Both the position numbers and the translations under genes were made by a program. The notes below the pieces were generated by a model, which saw only the letters and a program-made list of their open reading frames with translations, had not been told where the DNA came from and searched no databases. This document shows, piece by piece, positions 1-9,975 of a DNA stretch of 64,000 bases. Numbering within the stretch: position 1 is the first letter of the stretch; every line of letters begins with the position of its first letter. The stretch is from Bacteroides timonensis (lineage in GTDB: Bacteria; Bacteroidota; Bacteroidia; Bacteroidales; Bacteroidaceae), in assembly GCF_000513195.1 (NCBI RefSeq), contig NZ_CBVI010000008.1, positions 62,001 through 126,000 on the forward strand. Reading direction: 5' to 3'.

Positions 1-48
1 AAATGAATAATGAAGGAATAAAAAATTATAATTCATAAATCAACTTAC

Positions 49-852
49 ATGGAATGGTTTGAGGCGCTCATCCTGGGTTTGATCCAGGGATTGACAGAGT
101 ATTTGCCGGTAAGTAGTAGCGGACATTTGGCTATCGGTTCGGCATTGTTTGGTATTCAGGGAGAGGAAAATTTGGCATTTACGGTGGTAGTGCACGTAGC
201 TACGGTGTTCAGTACAATGGTGGTCTTGTGGAAAGAAATCGAATGGATTTTCAAGGGACTGTTTAAGTTTCAGATGAATGATGAAACACGTTATGTAATC
301 AATATCCTGATATCTATGGTGCCTATCGGCATTGTGGGGGTATTCTTTAAAGATGAGGTGGAGGCAGTTTTCGGTTCAGGCCTGCTGGTTGTGGGTTGCA
401 TGTTGCTGGTAACGGCTGCTTTGCTGTCATTCTCTTATTATTATAAACCGAAGCAGAAGGAGAACATCTCCATGAAAGATGCGTTCATTATAGGTTTGGC
501 CCAGGCTTGTGCGGTGCTTCCCGGACTTTCACGTTCCGGTACCACGATTGCAACCGGATTGTTGCTGGGTGACAATAAAGCAAAGCTGGCTCAGTTCTCT
601 TTCCTGATGGTAATGCCTCCGATATTGGGTGAAGGGCTGCTGGATGGTATCAAGTTGATGAAAGGAGAAGAGATTGCCGGAAGCGTTTCAACGTTATCAT
701 TGCTGATAGGATTTATTGCAGCTTTTGTGGCGGGTTGTCTGGCTTGTAAGTGGATGATTAATATTGTGAAGAAAGGAAAATTGGTATACTTCGCTGTTTA
801 TTGTGCAATAGCCGGTATCGTAACCATCGTACTGTCACAAATGCAAGGATAA
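49..852 (+). CDS. uppP: Undecaprenyl-diphosphatase UppP/BacA
   Basis: Integral membrane phosphatase that recycles undecaprenyl pyrophosphate to the monophosphate carrier used for peptidoglycan and surface glycans. The 267-aa length is normal. Both family signatures are visible: [11 protein letters not shown] (residues 16-26, with the acidic and Ser/His residues of the active site) and PGLSRSGTT (about 157-165, with the conserved Arg). Several hydrophobic spans cover the rest. The start ATG follows an AT-rich stretch of 48 bases that probably holds the end of an upstream gene, which cannot be identified from so little sequence. The stop is 3 bases before truB, so the two are surely co-transcribed. 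BacA-type enzymes also raise bacitracin tolerance; that is family knowledge. Confidence 0.97.
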   Translation: MEWFEALILGLIQGLTEYLPVSSSGHLAIGSALFGIQGEENLAFTVVVHVATVFSTMVVLWKEIEWIFKGLFKFQMNDETRYVINILISMVPIGIVGVFFKDEVEAVFGSGLLVVGCMLLVTAALLSFSYYYKPKQKENISMKDAFIIGLAQACAVLPGLSRSGTTIATGLLLGDNKAKLAQFSFLMVMPPILGEGLLDGIKLMKGEEIAGSVSTLSLLIGFIAAFVAGCLACKWMINIVKKGKLVYFAVYCAIAGIVTIVLSQMQG

Positions 853-855
853 CGG

Positions 856-1557
856 ATGAAGTTTAAAGAAGGAGAAGTATTATATTTCAATAAACCGCTG
901 GGATGGACATCGTTCAAGGTTGTGGGGCATGCGCGTTACCACATCTGCCGGCGGATGAAAGTAAAGAAGTTGAAAGTAGGCCATGCCGGTACGCTCGATC
1001 CTTTGGCAACAGGAGTGATGATTGTCTGTACGGGTAAGGCTACGAAGAGAATAGAAGAGTTCCAGTATCATACGAAGGAGTATGTCGCTACCATTCAGTT
1101 GGGTGCCACTACCCCCTCTTATGATTTGGAACACGAGATAGATGCCACTTACCCTACTGAGCATATCACGCGGGAGTTGGTGGAAGAAACGTTGAAGACA
1201 TTTATCGGTGAGATACAACAGGTTCCCCCCGCCTTTTCGGCCTGTATGGTAAATGGCAAACGCGCCTATGACCTGGCACGTAAGGGCGAAGAGGTAGAGT
1301 TGAAACCGAAGTTGCTGGTGATTGACGAGATAGAGTTGCTGGAATGTAATCTGCCGGAAATTAAAGTCCGTGTGGTATGCAGTAAAGGTACTTATATCCG
1401 TGCCTTGGCCCGCGACATTGGTGAGGCGTTGAACAGTGGTGCCCATCTTACGGCTTTGGAACGCACCCGTGTAGGTGATGTCCGGCTGGAAGATTGCCTC
1501 GATCCGATGGATTTTAAAGAGTGGATAGACGCTCAAGAGATAGAAACAGAAGAATAA
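856..1557 (+). CDS. truB: tRNA pseudouridine(55) synthase TruB
   Basis: Converts U55 to pseudouridine in the T-loop of tRNAs. The 233-aa protein has the N-terminal FNKPLGWTSF motif (11-20) and the catalytic motif GHAGTLDPLATG, in which Asp48 is the nucleophile. Further on come PPAFSA and KGTYIRALARDIG, both characteristic of the TruB family. It is shorter than E. coli TruB because the C-terminal PUA-like extension is minimal, as is usual in Bacteroidota. It sits 3 bases after uppP and 18 bases before queA, forming a tight operon of envelope, tRNA-modification and folate genes. Confidence 0.97.
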   Translation: MKFKEGEVLYFNKPLGWTSFKVVGHARYHICRRMKVKKLKVGHAGTLDPLATGVMIVCTGKATKRIEEFQYHTKEYVATIQLGATTPSYDLEHEIDATYPTEHITRELVEETLKTFIGEIQQVPPAFSACMVNGKRAYDLARKGEEVELKPKLLVIDEIELLECNLPEIKVRVVCSKGTYIRALARDIGEALNSGAHLTALERTRVGDVRLEDCLDPMDFKEWIDAQEIETEE

Positions 1558-1575
1558 CTTAAAGAAAGAATAGAT

Positions 1576-2634
1576 ATGAAACTGTCGCAATTTAAATTTA
1601 AGCTTCCGGAAGAGAAGATTGCTTTGCACCCTACAAAGTACAGAGACGAGTCGCGCCTTATGGTGCTGCATAGAAAGACAGGTGAGATTGAGCACAAAGA
1701 ATTCAAAGACGTTCTGAACTACTTTGATGATAAGGATGTGTTCATTTTCAATGATACGAAAGTATTTCCTGCCCGTTTGTATGGCAACAAGGAGAAGACT
1801 GGTGCCCGTATTGAAGTGTTCCTTTTGCGTGAGTTGAATGAAGAACTCCGTCTGTGGGATGTGTTGGTAGACCCTGCCCGTAAGATCCGTATCGGCAATA
1901 AGCTGTATTTCGGTGATGACGACTCTATGGTAGCTGAAGTTATCGACAATACAACGTCTCGTGGCCGTACGCTCCGTTTCCTTTATGACGGTCCGCACGA
2001 TGAGTTTAAGAAGGCTTTGTATGCGTTGGGCGAAACTCCACTGCCTCACAGCATCATCAACCGTCCTGTAGAGGCGGAAGATTCGGAGCGTTTCCAGTCT
2101 ATCTTTGCCCGTAATGAGGGTGCGGTGACGGCTCCTACTGCGAGTCTGCACTTCAGCCGTGAGCTGATGAAGCGTCTTGAAATTAAAGGTATCGACTTTG
2201 CGTATATCACGCTGCATGCCGGTTTGGGTAACTTCCGCGATATTGATGTGGAAGACCTTACGAAGCACAAGACAGATTCTGAACAGATGATTGTGAACGC
2301 AGAAGCTGTCAGCATAGTGAACCGTGCCAAAGATATGAACAGGCAGGTTTGTGCTGTTGGCACTACCGTGATGCGTGCCATCGAGAGCACCGTAAGCACA
2401 GACGGTCACCTGAAGGCATACGAAGGATGGACTAACAAGTTTATCTTCCCTCCCTATGACTTTACAGTAGCCAATGCGATGATTTCCAACTTCCATATGC
2501 CGCTTTCCACGTTGCTGATGATTGTTGCCGCTTTCGGTGGCTACGATCAGGTAATGGAGGCGTACAATGTGGCTTTGAAGGAAGGTTATCGTTTCGGTAC
2601 GTATGGGGATGCGATGTTGATTACGGATAAGTAA
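1576..2634 (+). CDS. queA: S-adenosylmethionine:tRNA ribosyltransferase-isomerase QueA
   Basis: Transfers and isomerises the ribosyl moiety of SAM onto 7-aminomethyl-deazaguanine in tRNA, the penultimate step of queuosine synthesis. The 352-aa length is typical. Recognisable motifs are PARLYG, the APTASLHF region (around residue 180), the [10 protein letters not shown] block (about 213-222) and the C-terminal [16 protein letters not shown] block. The ATG is 18 bases past truB. The stop TAA shares its last A with the folK start codon (TAATG), so translation of the two is probably coupled. Confidence 0.97.
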   Translation: MKLSQFKFKLPEEKIALHPTKYRDESRLMVLHRKTGEIEHKEFKDVLNYFDDKDVFIFNDTKVFPARLYGNKEKTGARIEVFLLRELNEELRLWDVLVDPARKIRIGNKLYFGDDDSMVAEVIDNTTSRGRTLRFLYDGPHDEFKKALYALGETPLPHSIINRPVEAEDSERFQSIFARNEGAVTAPTASLHFSRELMKRLEIKGIDFAYITLHAGLGNFRDIDVEDLTKHKTDSEQMIVNAEAVSIVNRAKDMNRQVCAVGTTVMRAIESTVSTDGHLKAYEGWTNKFIFPPYDFTVANAMISNFHMPLSTLLMIVAAFGGYDQVMEAYNVALKEGYRFGTYGDAMLITDK

Positions 2635-3098
2635 TGCACGTTTATTTCAGTTTAGGAACCAACCTCGGTGATAAGGAGCAGAACCTCCGTCTTGCCGTGC
2701 AACATATAGAAGAGCGGATAGGGAAGATTGTTTCCCTGTCCGCTTTTTATGCTACTGCCCCGTGGGGGTTTGCTTCTGATAATGCTTTCCTGAATGCTGC
2801 CGTTTGTGCGGAGACTTCACTTCCGCCGTTGGAGATACTTTCCATAACCCAGTCCATCGAACAGGAGATGGGGCGTACCCATAAATCAGTGAACGGTGTG
2901 TATAGTGACCGTGTGATAGATGTCGATTTGTTGTTGTATGATGATTTTATTTTGGATACCCCTACACTGAAATTGCCTCATCCGCTGATGCAGGAACGCC
3001 GCTTTGTGATGGAGCCGCTGGCGGAGATTGCCCCCGATGTAATGCATCCGGTATTGGGAAAAACATTGGGAAATATCTTTCATGATATGCTTGATTAA
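2634..3098 (+). CDS. folK: 2-amino-4-hydroxy-6-hydroxymethyldihydropteridine diphosphokinase FolK
   Basis: HPPK of folate synthesis: transfers pyrophosphate from ATP to 6-hydroxymethyl-dihydropterin. The 154-aa protein carries the N-terminal SLGTNLGD motif, the APWGF substrate loop (about 42-46) and the signature RVIDVDLLLYDD, in which Asp96 and Asp98 bind the two Mg ions. LPHPLMQERRFVMEPL completes the fold. The start overlaps the queA stop by one base. It is the last intact gene of the housekeeping operon; the degenerate membrane-protein remnant follows 16 bases later. Confidence 0.96.
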   Translation: MHVYFSLGTNLGDKEQNLRLAVQHIEERIGKIVSLSAFYATAPWGFASDNAFLNAAVCAETSLPPLEILSITQSIEQEMGRTHKSVNGVYSDRVIDVDLLLYDDFILDTPTLKLPHPLMQERRFVMEPLAEIAPDVMHPVLGKTLGNIFHDMLD

Positions 3099-3114
3099 TA
3101 ACCGGTTTCCTGCA

Positions 3115-3359
3115 ATGAAGAATAAATACCGTAACTTGCTTTTGCTTTTCGGCATACTCGCCATTCCTCTTTGTTCAGTAATCTGATTTTCTTCTTTCCG
3201 ATGCAACTGGGCGCACGCGAAGGTGGTTTGGCATTGGCTGTGGACGGATTGCACATGTCCCCGGCATTGGGCGTTTATGTGGGGCTGATAACCCGCATAC
3301 GCGAATTATTATGGATAGCCATCGGAATGGCTTTGATAAAGATCGGTAATAAGAAGTAA
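3115..3359 (+). pseudogene. Remnant of a flippase-like (LPG synthase TM / YbhN family) membrane protein
   Basis: Two disconnected pieces of one gene can be seen. An ATG at 3115 opens about 23 codons of a basic, hydrophobic N-terminus (MKNKYRNLLLLFGILAI) that stops at 3184-3186. In another frame, from about 3171 to 3359, there is a good C-terminus for this family: FFPMQLGAREGGLAL followed by LITRIRELLWIAIG and a basic tail. Intact members have roughly 300-350 residues and several membrane spans, so most of the interior is missing and the ends are out of frame. The position right after folK suggests it was once the last gene of the operon. The family assignment rests on motif recall from the C-terminal part. 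Confidence 0.7.
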
Positions 3360-3416
3360 GCTGCCTTTTATCTGCTAAAAAGAGGCGGTACACGATTATC
3401 ATAGAGAAAAAATCTA

Positions 3417-3424
3417 TATCTTTG
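3417..3424 (+). promoter_or_regulatory. Bacteroides -7 promoter box (TATCTTTG) of the TPR/HTH regulator gene
   Basis: Exact match to TAnnTTTG, 28 bases before the ATG at 3452. A TTG at 3422 would extend the reading frame but lies inside this box, so the box also argues that 3452 is the real start. No convincing -33 TTTG is seen. Confidence 0.6.
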
Positions 3425-3451
3425 CTCTTGAAGTATATAACCTGTAGTCTA

Positions 3452-5071
3452 ATGTCCAGATATTCTGTTTCTATCTTATTTTGTCTTTTTATTTGTTCCG
3501 GTCTGTGGGCTGCGGTCAAAGCGGACGACGATGCCCTGCTTTTAAAACTGGATAAGATGATCGGGCATCGTGAGGTTTACCAGCAAAAAGTGGAAAAGGA
3601 AATAGCAGACATTCGCCGGACGCTGGATTATGCGGAAGATGATAAACTCAGGTTTGATATATTAGGGAATCTGTTCACTAAATATCGTTCATTTCGGATT
3701 GATACGGCTATGATTATCGCAAAAGAGAGGCTGCAACTGGCGGAAAGTCTGAAAGATGAAAAGTTAATCAATGAGGGATTGATGAACATAGCTGATGTAA
3801 TGAACAAAATGGGGAAGCATGAGAATGCGTTGATTATGCTTGCCAAAGTGAAACGGACAGAAGACGTAAGAAAGGATACTTATTTCTATTATCTATACCA
3901 CACCATTTACTTATCCTGCTATAGTGATGCCATAGATGAATCCGGCAAACAACTTGCCTGGCAGCAGCTAAAAGCTTATAAAGACACGTTGATTGCGATT
4001 AGCGAACCACACTCTTCCAGCTATATTACCAATAAATGCGGTCGGCTGAGTATGTCCGGAAAGTGGGATGAGGCCATCCGGCTGTTGGAGGATTATTATG
4101 GGCAAAGTACAGAAGATAATTCAGATAGAGCCAGAATGGAGTATCTTCTGGCAGAATTGTATTTGGGAAAGCAGGATACTTTGCAGGCAAGGCATTATCT
4201 TATTCTGGCTTCATTGACTGATATTGCCAATGCCAAGAAAGTGTATATGTCTTTGCAGCATTTGGCAATACTTCTTTTCCGGGAAGGTGACATTGCAAGG
4301 GCTTATAATTATATCTCATGTTCCCTGGAAGATGTGAATTTTGGGAAAGCCCGCTATCGCTTTATTGACATTGCCGAATATCTCCCCATCATTCAGGCCG
4401 CTAATGATGCACGCATCAAGGCTGATGAAAACCGGGTGCTCTTTTCCCTTCTGATACTCCTGATATTGGTAATAGCCTTGGTTGTCGCTTTCTTCTTTAT
4501 CCGTAAGAAGAATACCAAACTGCTGAAGGTGAAGCAATCGCTGGCCGAACAGAATCTGCGCTTGCAGGAAATGGCTGGGAACCTCACCCGGATGAATGAG
4601 CAGATCCAGAAATCGAACCATATCCAGGAAGAATATATCGGGTTGCTGTTCAATATATGTTCCGAATATATCTATAAACAGGAGAACGACCGCAAGGCAT
4701 TACTGAAGATTGCAAATACAGGCTCTATGGCGGATATATCAAAGACACTCCGCGGACAATCTTCCACTTCCGATGATTTCAAGCTTTTCATCAGTAAGTT
4801 TGATACTATATTCCTTTCCATCTTTCCTAATTTTGTGGAGTCGTTTAATGCTCTGTTGAAGGAAGAAGAGCGCGTGCAGCTGAAGGAAGGCGAGTTGCTG
4901 ACACCCGAGTTGCGTATATATGCTCTCATACGTTTGGGTATAAACGATAATTCCAAGATTGCCAACTTTCTTCATTACTCACTTCAGACGGTTTACAACT
5001 ACCGGATGAAAATGCGGAATAAAGCGATCATTCCGGGCAAGGATCTGGCAATTCAGGTACAGAAACTATAG
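3452..5071 (+). CDS. Membrane TPR/HTH regulator of the DUF6377 type
   Basis: Predicted inner-membrane regulator, 539 aa from the ATG at 3452. It has an N-terminal signal/anchor (about residues 1-22), then a long helical region resembling TPR repeats on the periplasmic side (about 30-320). One strong membrane segment follows (LLILLILVIALVVAFFF, about 330-350), then a cytoplasmic coiled-coil stretch. The C-terminus looks like a LuxR-type helix-turn-helix (ELRIYALIRLG, SKIANFLHYSLQTVYNYR). This architecture is common next to susC/susD pairs in Bacteroides, where such proteins are thought to sense a periplasmic signal and act on the adjacent operon. Here it precedes the SusCD-phosphatase operon on the same strand. 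The domain name is from memory; the membrane and HTH parts are visible. Confidence 0.8.
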   Translation: MSRYSVSILFCLFICSGLWAAVKADDDALLLKLDKMIGHREVYQQKVEKEIADIRRTLDYAEDDKLRFDILGNLFTKYRSFRIDTAMIIAKERLQLAESLKDEKLINEGLMNIADVMNKMGKHENALIMLAKVKRTEDVRKDTYFYYLYHTIYLSCYSDAIDESGKQLAWQQLKAYKDTLIAISEPHSSSYITNKCGRLSMSGKWDEAIRLLEDYYGQSTEDNSDRARMEYLLAELYLGKQDTLQARHYLILASLTDIANAKKVYMSLQHLAILLFREGDIARAYNYISCSLEDVNFGKARYRFIDIAEYLPIIQAANDARIKADENRVLFSLLILLILVIALVVAFFFIRKKNTKLLKVKQSLAEQNLRLQEMAGNLTRMNEQIQKSNHIQEEYIGLLFNICSEYIYKQENDRKALLKIANTGSMADISKTLRGQSSTSDDFKLFISKFDTIFLSIFPNFVESFNALLKEEERVQLKEGELLTPELRIYALIRLGINDNSKIANFLHYSLQTVYNYRMKMRNKAIIPGKDLAIQVQKL

Positions 5072-5187
5072 TTTTACACCTCCTTTGATCTTACTTTTTC
5101 TCTTTTACTCTTATTTGTCAATCTGTTGATAAATAGGATGTTACTTTCTGTTCTCTTCTTTATTTACTTACTTTTCCGCTTCGTGTA

Positions 5188-5219
5188 GTTGTTCTGCTAG
5201 ACCATTGAAATTACTTTTG
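5188..5219 (+). promoter_or_regulatory. Promoter of the first susC operon
   Basis: TACTTTTG at 5212-5219 matches the Bacteroides -7 consensus. A TTG at 5189-5191, 20 bases upstream, fits the -33 element. The leader to the susC ATG is about 60 bases. Confidence 0.6.
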
Positions 5220-5283
5220 CTTCGTATCGTATAAGTCACGCGATGCCTTTGTTACACGTATAATAAACTAATTTAAAACTATT

Positions 5284-8259
5284 ATGAAAAACAAGAAGAA
5301 TCCGAAAACTTTTGGAAGTAGATGGCGGTATGTTTGGGTACTGTTTGCTTTGGTTTTCAGTGTGAGCGTTGCCGCACAGAAAACGGTTGTAAAGGGCAAT
5401 ATCCTCGATAAGGATAATCTGCCTATTATTGGAGCTAATATTTTGGAGAAAGGAACGTCGAACGGAACGATCAGTGATGTGGACGGTAACTTCACTCTCT
5501 CGATCACAAATCCTAGGGCTACATTACTGATTACCTATATAGGGTATAAAAACGTGGAGATGCCTGCTTCTGCCAACATGAAGATCGTGATGACGGAAGA
5601 TAGCGAGATGCTTGAAGATGTGGTTGTCATCGGCTACGGCAGCGTAAAGAAGTCGGATGCAACAGGCTCGGTAACAGCCATTAAGCCGGATGATTTTAAT
5701 AAAGGACTGCGCACAACCGCTCAGGATGCCCTGGTGGGTAAAGTACCGGGAGTAAACGTAGTATCCAGTTCTGGTGCTCCGGGCACAGGCGCCACGATTC
5801 GCATCCGAAGCGGTGCTTCGCTTTCCGCCTCCAACGATCCGTTGATTGTGATTGACGGTGTACCGGTTGATAACTCTACTATCGAAGGTGGTGGCAATGT
5901 GATTGGTGGTATTAACCCCGATGATATAGAAACCTTTACGGTATTGAAAGATGCATCGGCTACGGCTATCTACGGTTCGCGGGCTTCGAACGGTGTGATT
6001 GTAATCACTACGAAGAAAGGGGCTGATACCAATTTGCGCTTTAATTATTCAACGAACCTGTCGGTAAGTACAGTTACTGAAACGCTGGATATTCTTTCTG
6101 CCGATGAATTCCGCCAGTTTGTTCCTACTGTATCCGGAGTACCGGCTTCTGTGACCTTAGGCACAGCATCGACCGACTGGCAGGATGAAATCTATCGGAC
6201 GGCATTCGGACAGGAACACAACTTTTCTGTATCGGGTAAAGTGAAGCAAAATGCTCCTTATCGCCTTTCGGTTGGATATACCAATCAGAACGGTGTCATA
6301 CGTACCAATAACTACGAGAGATTTACATTCAACGGAGGTATTTCGCCCAAGTTTTTTGATAATCATCTCACGGTTGATCTGAACCTGAAAGTGTCTTATG
6401 AGAATAATAAGAAAGTCGATGAAAGCGTCGTAAACAACGCGCTTCGCTATGATCCTACACGTCCGGTTAAGACTGGAAGTACCACTGCGGCTACTGATCC
6501 GGGGTTGGGATATTTTATCTGGATGAACGGTAATTCTCCGATGGCTATCCAGACGGATAATCCGGTGGCGCAGCTTGACTTGCAGGATATCCGCAATAAA
6601 GTGACACGCTCTATCGGTAATGCATCTTTCAACTATAAGGTACATCATTTGGAAGACTTGCAGCTGAACATGAACCTGGGATACGATGTCCTGACCAGTA
6701 AATACTCGAAGGAAGTGCCCGAACTGGCGGGAATGATGTACACCTCTAACATGAAGGACGGTACAGGTCTTGTCTATGACTCCAAGCAGAACAAACGGAA
6801 TTATCTGCTGGACTTATACGCTAACTATTCTCATGTTTTCAATGAGAAGCATAACTTCAGTGCCATGGGCGGATACGGCTGGCAGCATTTCTGGAAGAAG
6901 TTTGATGCTACTACCTTCTCTCCGGAGGGCAAGGAGCTCTTCTCTCCCAATCATTATGAATCGGAATATTATCTGCTTTCGTTTTACGGTCGTCTTAACT
7001 ATTCGTATGATAACCGCTATATGATTACAGCTACGCTGCGTTCGGATGCTTCATCCCGTTTTGCAAAAGGCAATCGTTGGGGATTGTTCCCTTCCGTGGC
7101 ATTGGGGTGGAAAATCAGCCAGGAAGCTTTCCTGAGAGATTCGGATATTCTGTCTGACCTGAAGTTGCGTCTGAGCTACGGACAGACCGGACAGCAGGAT
7201 ATTCTGAACGACTATCCTTATATGACAACTTTCACAGTATCCTATCCTGAAGCTTGCTATCAGTTCGGAGATAAATGGTATAATACGTATCGTCCGAATG
7301 GTTATGACTCCGACATTAAATGGGAGACTACCGAGACTTATAACATCGGATTGGATTACGGCTTCCTCAATAACCGTATCTATGGTTCTGTGGACTATTA
7401 CCAACGCCACACCAAGGACTTGCTGAATACGATTCCTGTGATTTCGGGAACCAACTATTCTTCTGTGATTACCACGAATATCGGTGAAATGGATAATAAA
7501 GGACTCGAATTTTCCATTAATGCAGTGCCGGTACATACCAAGGACTGGAAATGGACAGTAGGCATGAACTATACCTGGAACGATTCAAAGATCACAAAAC
7601 TGAATGTAGTGGATTCGGAAGCCAACTTTGTACAGACCGGAGCCATTTCGGGTACCGGTAAAACGGTACAGGTATTCATGGTAGGCGAACGCCCTTATAC
7701 TTTCTATCTGGCAAAACAAGCTTATGACGACAATGGCAAGCCGATAGAAGGCCAATATGTACAGCCGGACGGTTCTGTATCGGCAACAGAAACAAAGTAT
7801 GCCACCAACAAGAGCGCATTGCCGGAATCCTATCTGGGCTTCAATACCCAACTGAGCTATAAGAACTGGGATTTCGCTATCAGCGGGCACGGAGCTTTCG
7901 GCAATTGTGTCTATAACTACATAGCTGCCGACCAGTATGTACAGTCTGTTTACAGCGACCAGGGAAACTTCTCGAATATCCTGAGCAGAACCAGAGCTAC
8001 AGGCTTCCAGAACCAGCAACTGTACTCGGACTACTTCCTGGAGAAAGGAAACTTCTTCCGGATTGACAATATCTCATTGGGTTACACTTTCAAGAAACTG
8101 TGGGATCAGTCAAGCTCTTTGCGGCTGACTTTCGGTGTTCAGAATGTGGCTACCTTTACCGGATATTCGGGCATCGATCCGGAAATCTACAGCGGCATCG
8201 ACAAGGAGATATATCCTCGTCCGCGAGTATTCTCATTAAGTGCTAATTTAACTTTCTAA
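5284..8259 (+). CDS. SusC-type TonB-dependent outer-membrane transporter
   Basis: A 991-aa outer-membrane porin that works with SusD to import a ligand using TonB energy. Visible parts in order: signal peptide (about 1-32, ending SVAAQ), a carboxypeptidase-D-like regulatory domain (about 35-115), a TonB-box-like stretch, and the plug domain with the SusC/RagA signature (AIYGSRASNGVIVITTKKG, about 230-250). Then come a long beta barrel with LRLSYGQTGQQ and a C-terminal aromatic-ended strand (SANLTF). It is followed 24 bases later by susD and then the phosphatase gene, which implies a phosphorylated substrate rather than a plain glycan. No glycoside hydrolase is in this operon. Confidence 0.95.
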   Translation: MKNKKNPKTFGSRWRYVWVLFALVFSVSVAAQKTVVKGNILDKDNLPIIGANILEKGTSNGTISDVDGNFTLSITNPRATLLITYIGYKNVEMPASANMKIVMTEDSEMLEDVVVIGYGSVKKSDATGSVTAIKPDDFNKGLRTTAQDALVGKVPGVNVVSSSGAPGTGATIRIRSGASLSASNDPLIVIDGVPVDNSTIEGGGNVIGGINPDDIETFTVLKDASATAIYGSRASNGVIVITTKKGADTNLRFNYSTNLSVSTVTETLDILSADEFRQFVPTVSGVPASVTLGTASTDWQDEIYRTAFGQEHNFSVSGKVKQNAPYRLSVGYTNQNGVIRTNNYERFTFNGGISPKFFDNHLTVDLNLKVSYENNKKVDESVVNNALRYDPTRPVKTGSTTAATDPGLGYFIWMNGNSPMAIQTDNPVAQLDLQDIRNKVTRSIGNASFNYKVHHLEDLQLNMNLGYDVLTSKYSKEVPELAGMMYTSNMKDGTGLVYDSKQNKRNYLLDLYANYSHVFNEKHNFSAMGGYGWQHFWKKFDATTFSPEGKELFSPNHYESEYYLLSFYGRLNYSYDNRYMITATLRSDASSRFAKGNRWGLFPSVALGWKISQEAFLRDSDILSDLKLRLSYGQTGQQDILNDYPYMTTFTVSYPEACYQFGDKWYNTYRPNGYDSDIKWETTETYNIGLDYGFLNNRIYGSVDYYQRHTKDLLNTIPVISGTNYSSVITTNIGEMDNKGLEFSINAVPVHTKDWKWTVGMNYTWNDSKITKLNVVDSEANFVQTGAISGTGKTVQVFMVGERPYTFYLAKQAYDDNGKPIEGQYVQPDGSVSATETKYATNKSALPESYLGFNTQLSYKNWDFAISGHGAFGNCVYNYIAADQYVQSVYSDQGNFSNILSRTRATGFQNQQLYSDYFLEKGNFFRIDNISLGYTFKKLWDQSSSLRLTFGVQNVATFTGYSGIDPEIYSGIDKEIYPRPRVFSLSANLTF

Positions 8260-8283
8260 CGGATTAAAAAAAAACTATGCGAT

Positions 8284-9975
8284 ATGAAAAAGATAATTGC
8301 CTATTCATTCAATCTACTTTTCTTGGTCACGTTTCTGGCTTCGTGCCTGGGTGACCTCGATACCATGCCACTGGATAATAACCAGTTAGTGAGCGACCAG
8401 GTATATAAGACCAAGGACGGCTATACAGGCGTGCTGGCCAAGTGTTATTCATCTCTGATCCTGACAGGACAGCAGGGTGGCGATGGCGGCAATGGCGACT
8501 TGGAAGGTGCCAATGAAGGATATTCCGGTTATGTGCGTCTGTTGTTCTACTTGCAGGAGATGAGTACGGATAACTTCCTGATGCCTTCTTCCTCAAACGG
8601 TCTGCGTAAGTGCCTGAACCTGCAATGGGATGCCTCCAACGCCTCTGTTGTCACCTGGACTTACCAGCGGCTTTATATGAGTATTGCTTACTGTAACGAG
8701 CTGCTGCGCGAATGTACCGAAGGGAAGTTACAGGATAGAGGACTTTGGGAAGAAATGAAGGACGAATACATTGGTTACAGAGCCGAAGCACGCTTTATAC
8801 GTGCGTACTGCTATTCCATGCTTTGTGATTTGTTTGGTTCCGTGCCCTATGTTGACGAACATACAGGTGTGAAGGAAATTCCGGTTCAGTATACCCGTAA
8901 GCAGATATTTGAATATGCGGAAAGTGAATTGCTGGCTGTTGAGAATGAACTGAAAGCTCCGGGAGAAAACGAATACGGACGGATTGACCGTGTAGCCGAC
9001 TGGTTCCTGCTGGCACGTATGTATCTGAATGCCGAGTCCTGGATTCATGAAAATAAATACCAGGAGGCATATACGTATGCGAAGAAGGTAGTTACAGACG
9101 GACACTATCCGCTGGCTTCCGACTATCGTGAAATCTTCCTGGCGGATAACAAAACCTGCAAGGAGATCATCTGGGGACTGGTACAGGACGGACAGCGTGC
9201 CCAAAGTTCAGCCGGAACAAACTTCTACGTAAAAGCTTTCGTGAATGGTCCGATGGACGAATTGTATAAGACAGGAGTCGGTTCGCGAGGCTGGGGTAAT
9301 GTTCGTGCCAAGATGACACTGGTAGACGCCTTTGATGCGGATGATGTGGCGTTTGATGTCAATGATACCTGGGGTAACGGAAAGAAAGATAAACGTGCCC
9401 AGTTCATGACCGCCCTTCCGAATCAGGTGAAGGAAACCTGGGACTCGGAACTGAACATGACCAGCACCTTTACCTGTGGTTATGGCTATATCAAATGGAG
9501 AAACGTGACCAAGGATGATCAGCTCTGTGCTTCGGGCGATGCTTATACCTCTATTGATTTCCCGTTGTTCCGCACCGCTGATGCTTATCTGATGGCTGCC
9601 GAGGCTATCTTGCGTGGAGCAAATGGTACGGAAACGGAAGCATTAGGCTACGTCAATGAAGTTCGGTCCAGAGCGTATATGTCCGGTAAATATGCGAAGA
9701 GCGGTGTCCGTTCGGATGTTTCAGGAGAAATCGCCCTCAATGAGCTTTCTTTGAACTTTATCCTGAGCGAGCGTCAGAAAGAGCTGGCATCCGAGCTGAC
9801 CAGGCGTACCGACCTGATCCGTTTCGGTAAATATACAAAAGGCAATAACTGGGACTGGAAGAACGGTATCCGTCTGGGCGGAGATGTGGACGACAAGTAT
9901 CAACTGTTCCCGATACCGGAAAGCGAATTAACCAACAACCCGGCATTGAATCAGAATGACGGTTATAAACAATAA
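8284..9975 (+). CDS. SusD-like surface lipoprotein (RagB/SusD)
   Basis: A 563-aa ligand-binding lipoprotein that caps the upstream SusC pore. The lipobox FLASC puts the lipidated Cys near residue 21. The SusD fold is shown by the N-terminal VYKTKDGYTG region, the YRAEARFIRAYCYSMLCDLFG segment (about 165-185) typical of SusD TPR helices, and the C-terminal SERQKELASELTRRTDLIRFGKY and YQLFPIPESELTNNP blocks. Gaps are 24 bases to susC and none to the phosphatase gene, whose ATG follows the stop directly. Confidence 0.95.
   Translation: MKKIIAYSFNLLFLVTFLASCLGDLDTMPLDNNQLVSDQVYKTKDGYTGVLAKCYSSLILTGQQGGDGGNGDLEGANEGYSGYVRLLFYLQEMSTDNFLMPSSSNGLRKCLNLQWDASNASVVTWTYQRLYMSIAYCNELLRECTEGKLQDRGLWEEMKDEYIGYRAEARFIRAYCYSMLCDLFGSVPYVDEHTGVKEIPVQYTRKQIFEYAESELLAVENELKAPGENEYGRIDRVADWFLLARMYLNAESWIHENKYQEAYTYAKKVVTDGHYPLASDYREIFLADNKTCKEIIWGLVQDGQRAQSSAGTNFYVKAFVNGPMDELYKTGVGSRGWGNVRAKMTLVDAFDADDVAFDVNDTWGNGKKDKRAQFMTALPNQVKETWDSELNMTSTFTCGYGYIKWRNVTKDDQLCASGDAYTSIDFPLFRTADAYLMAAEAILRGANGTETEALGYVNEVRSRAYMSGKYAKSGVRSDVSGEIALNELSLNFILSERQKELASELTRRTDLIRFGKYTKGNNWDWKNGIRLGGDVDDKYQLFPIPESELTNNPALNQNDGYKQ

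Noticed and set aside
880..2496. Long open frame antisense to truB and queA
   Set aside because: It is the shadow of two well-recognised genes and its translation looks like no protein family.
3422..3451. TTG start extending the TPR/HTH regulator by 10 codons
   Set aside because: The TTG lies inside the predicted -7 promoter box; ATG at 3452 is followed by a proper signal/anchor sequence.
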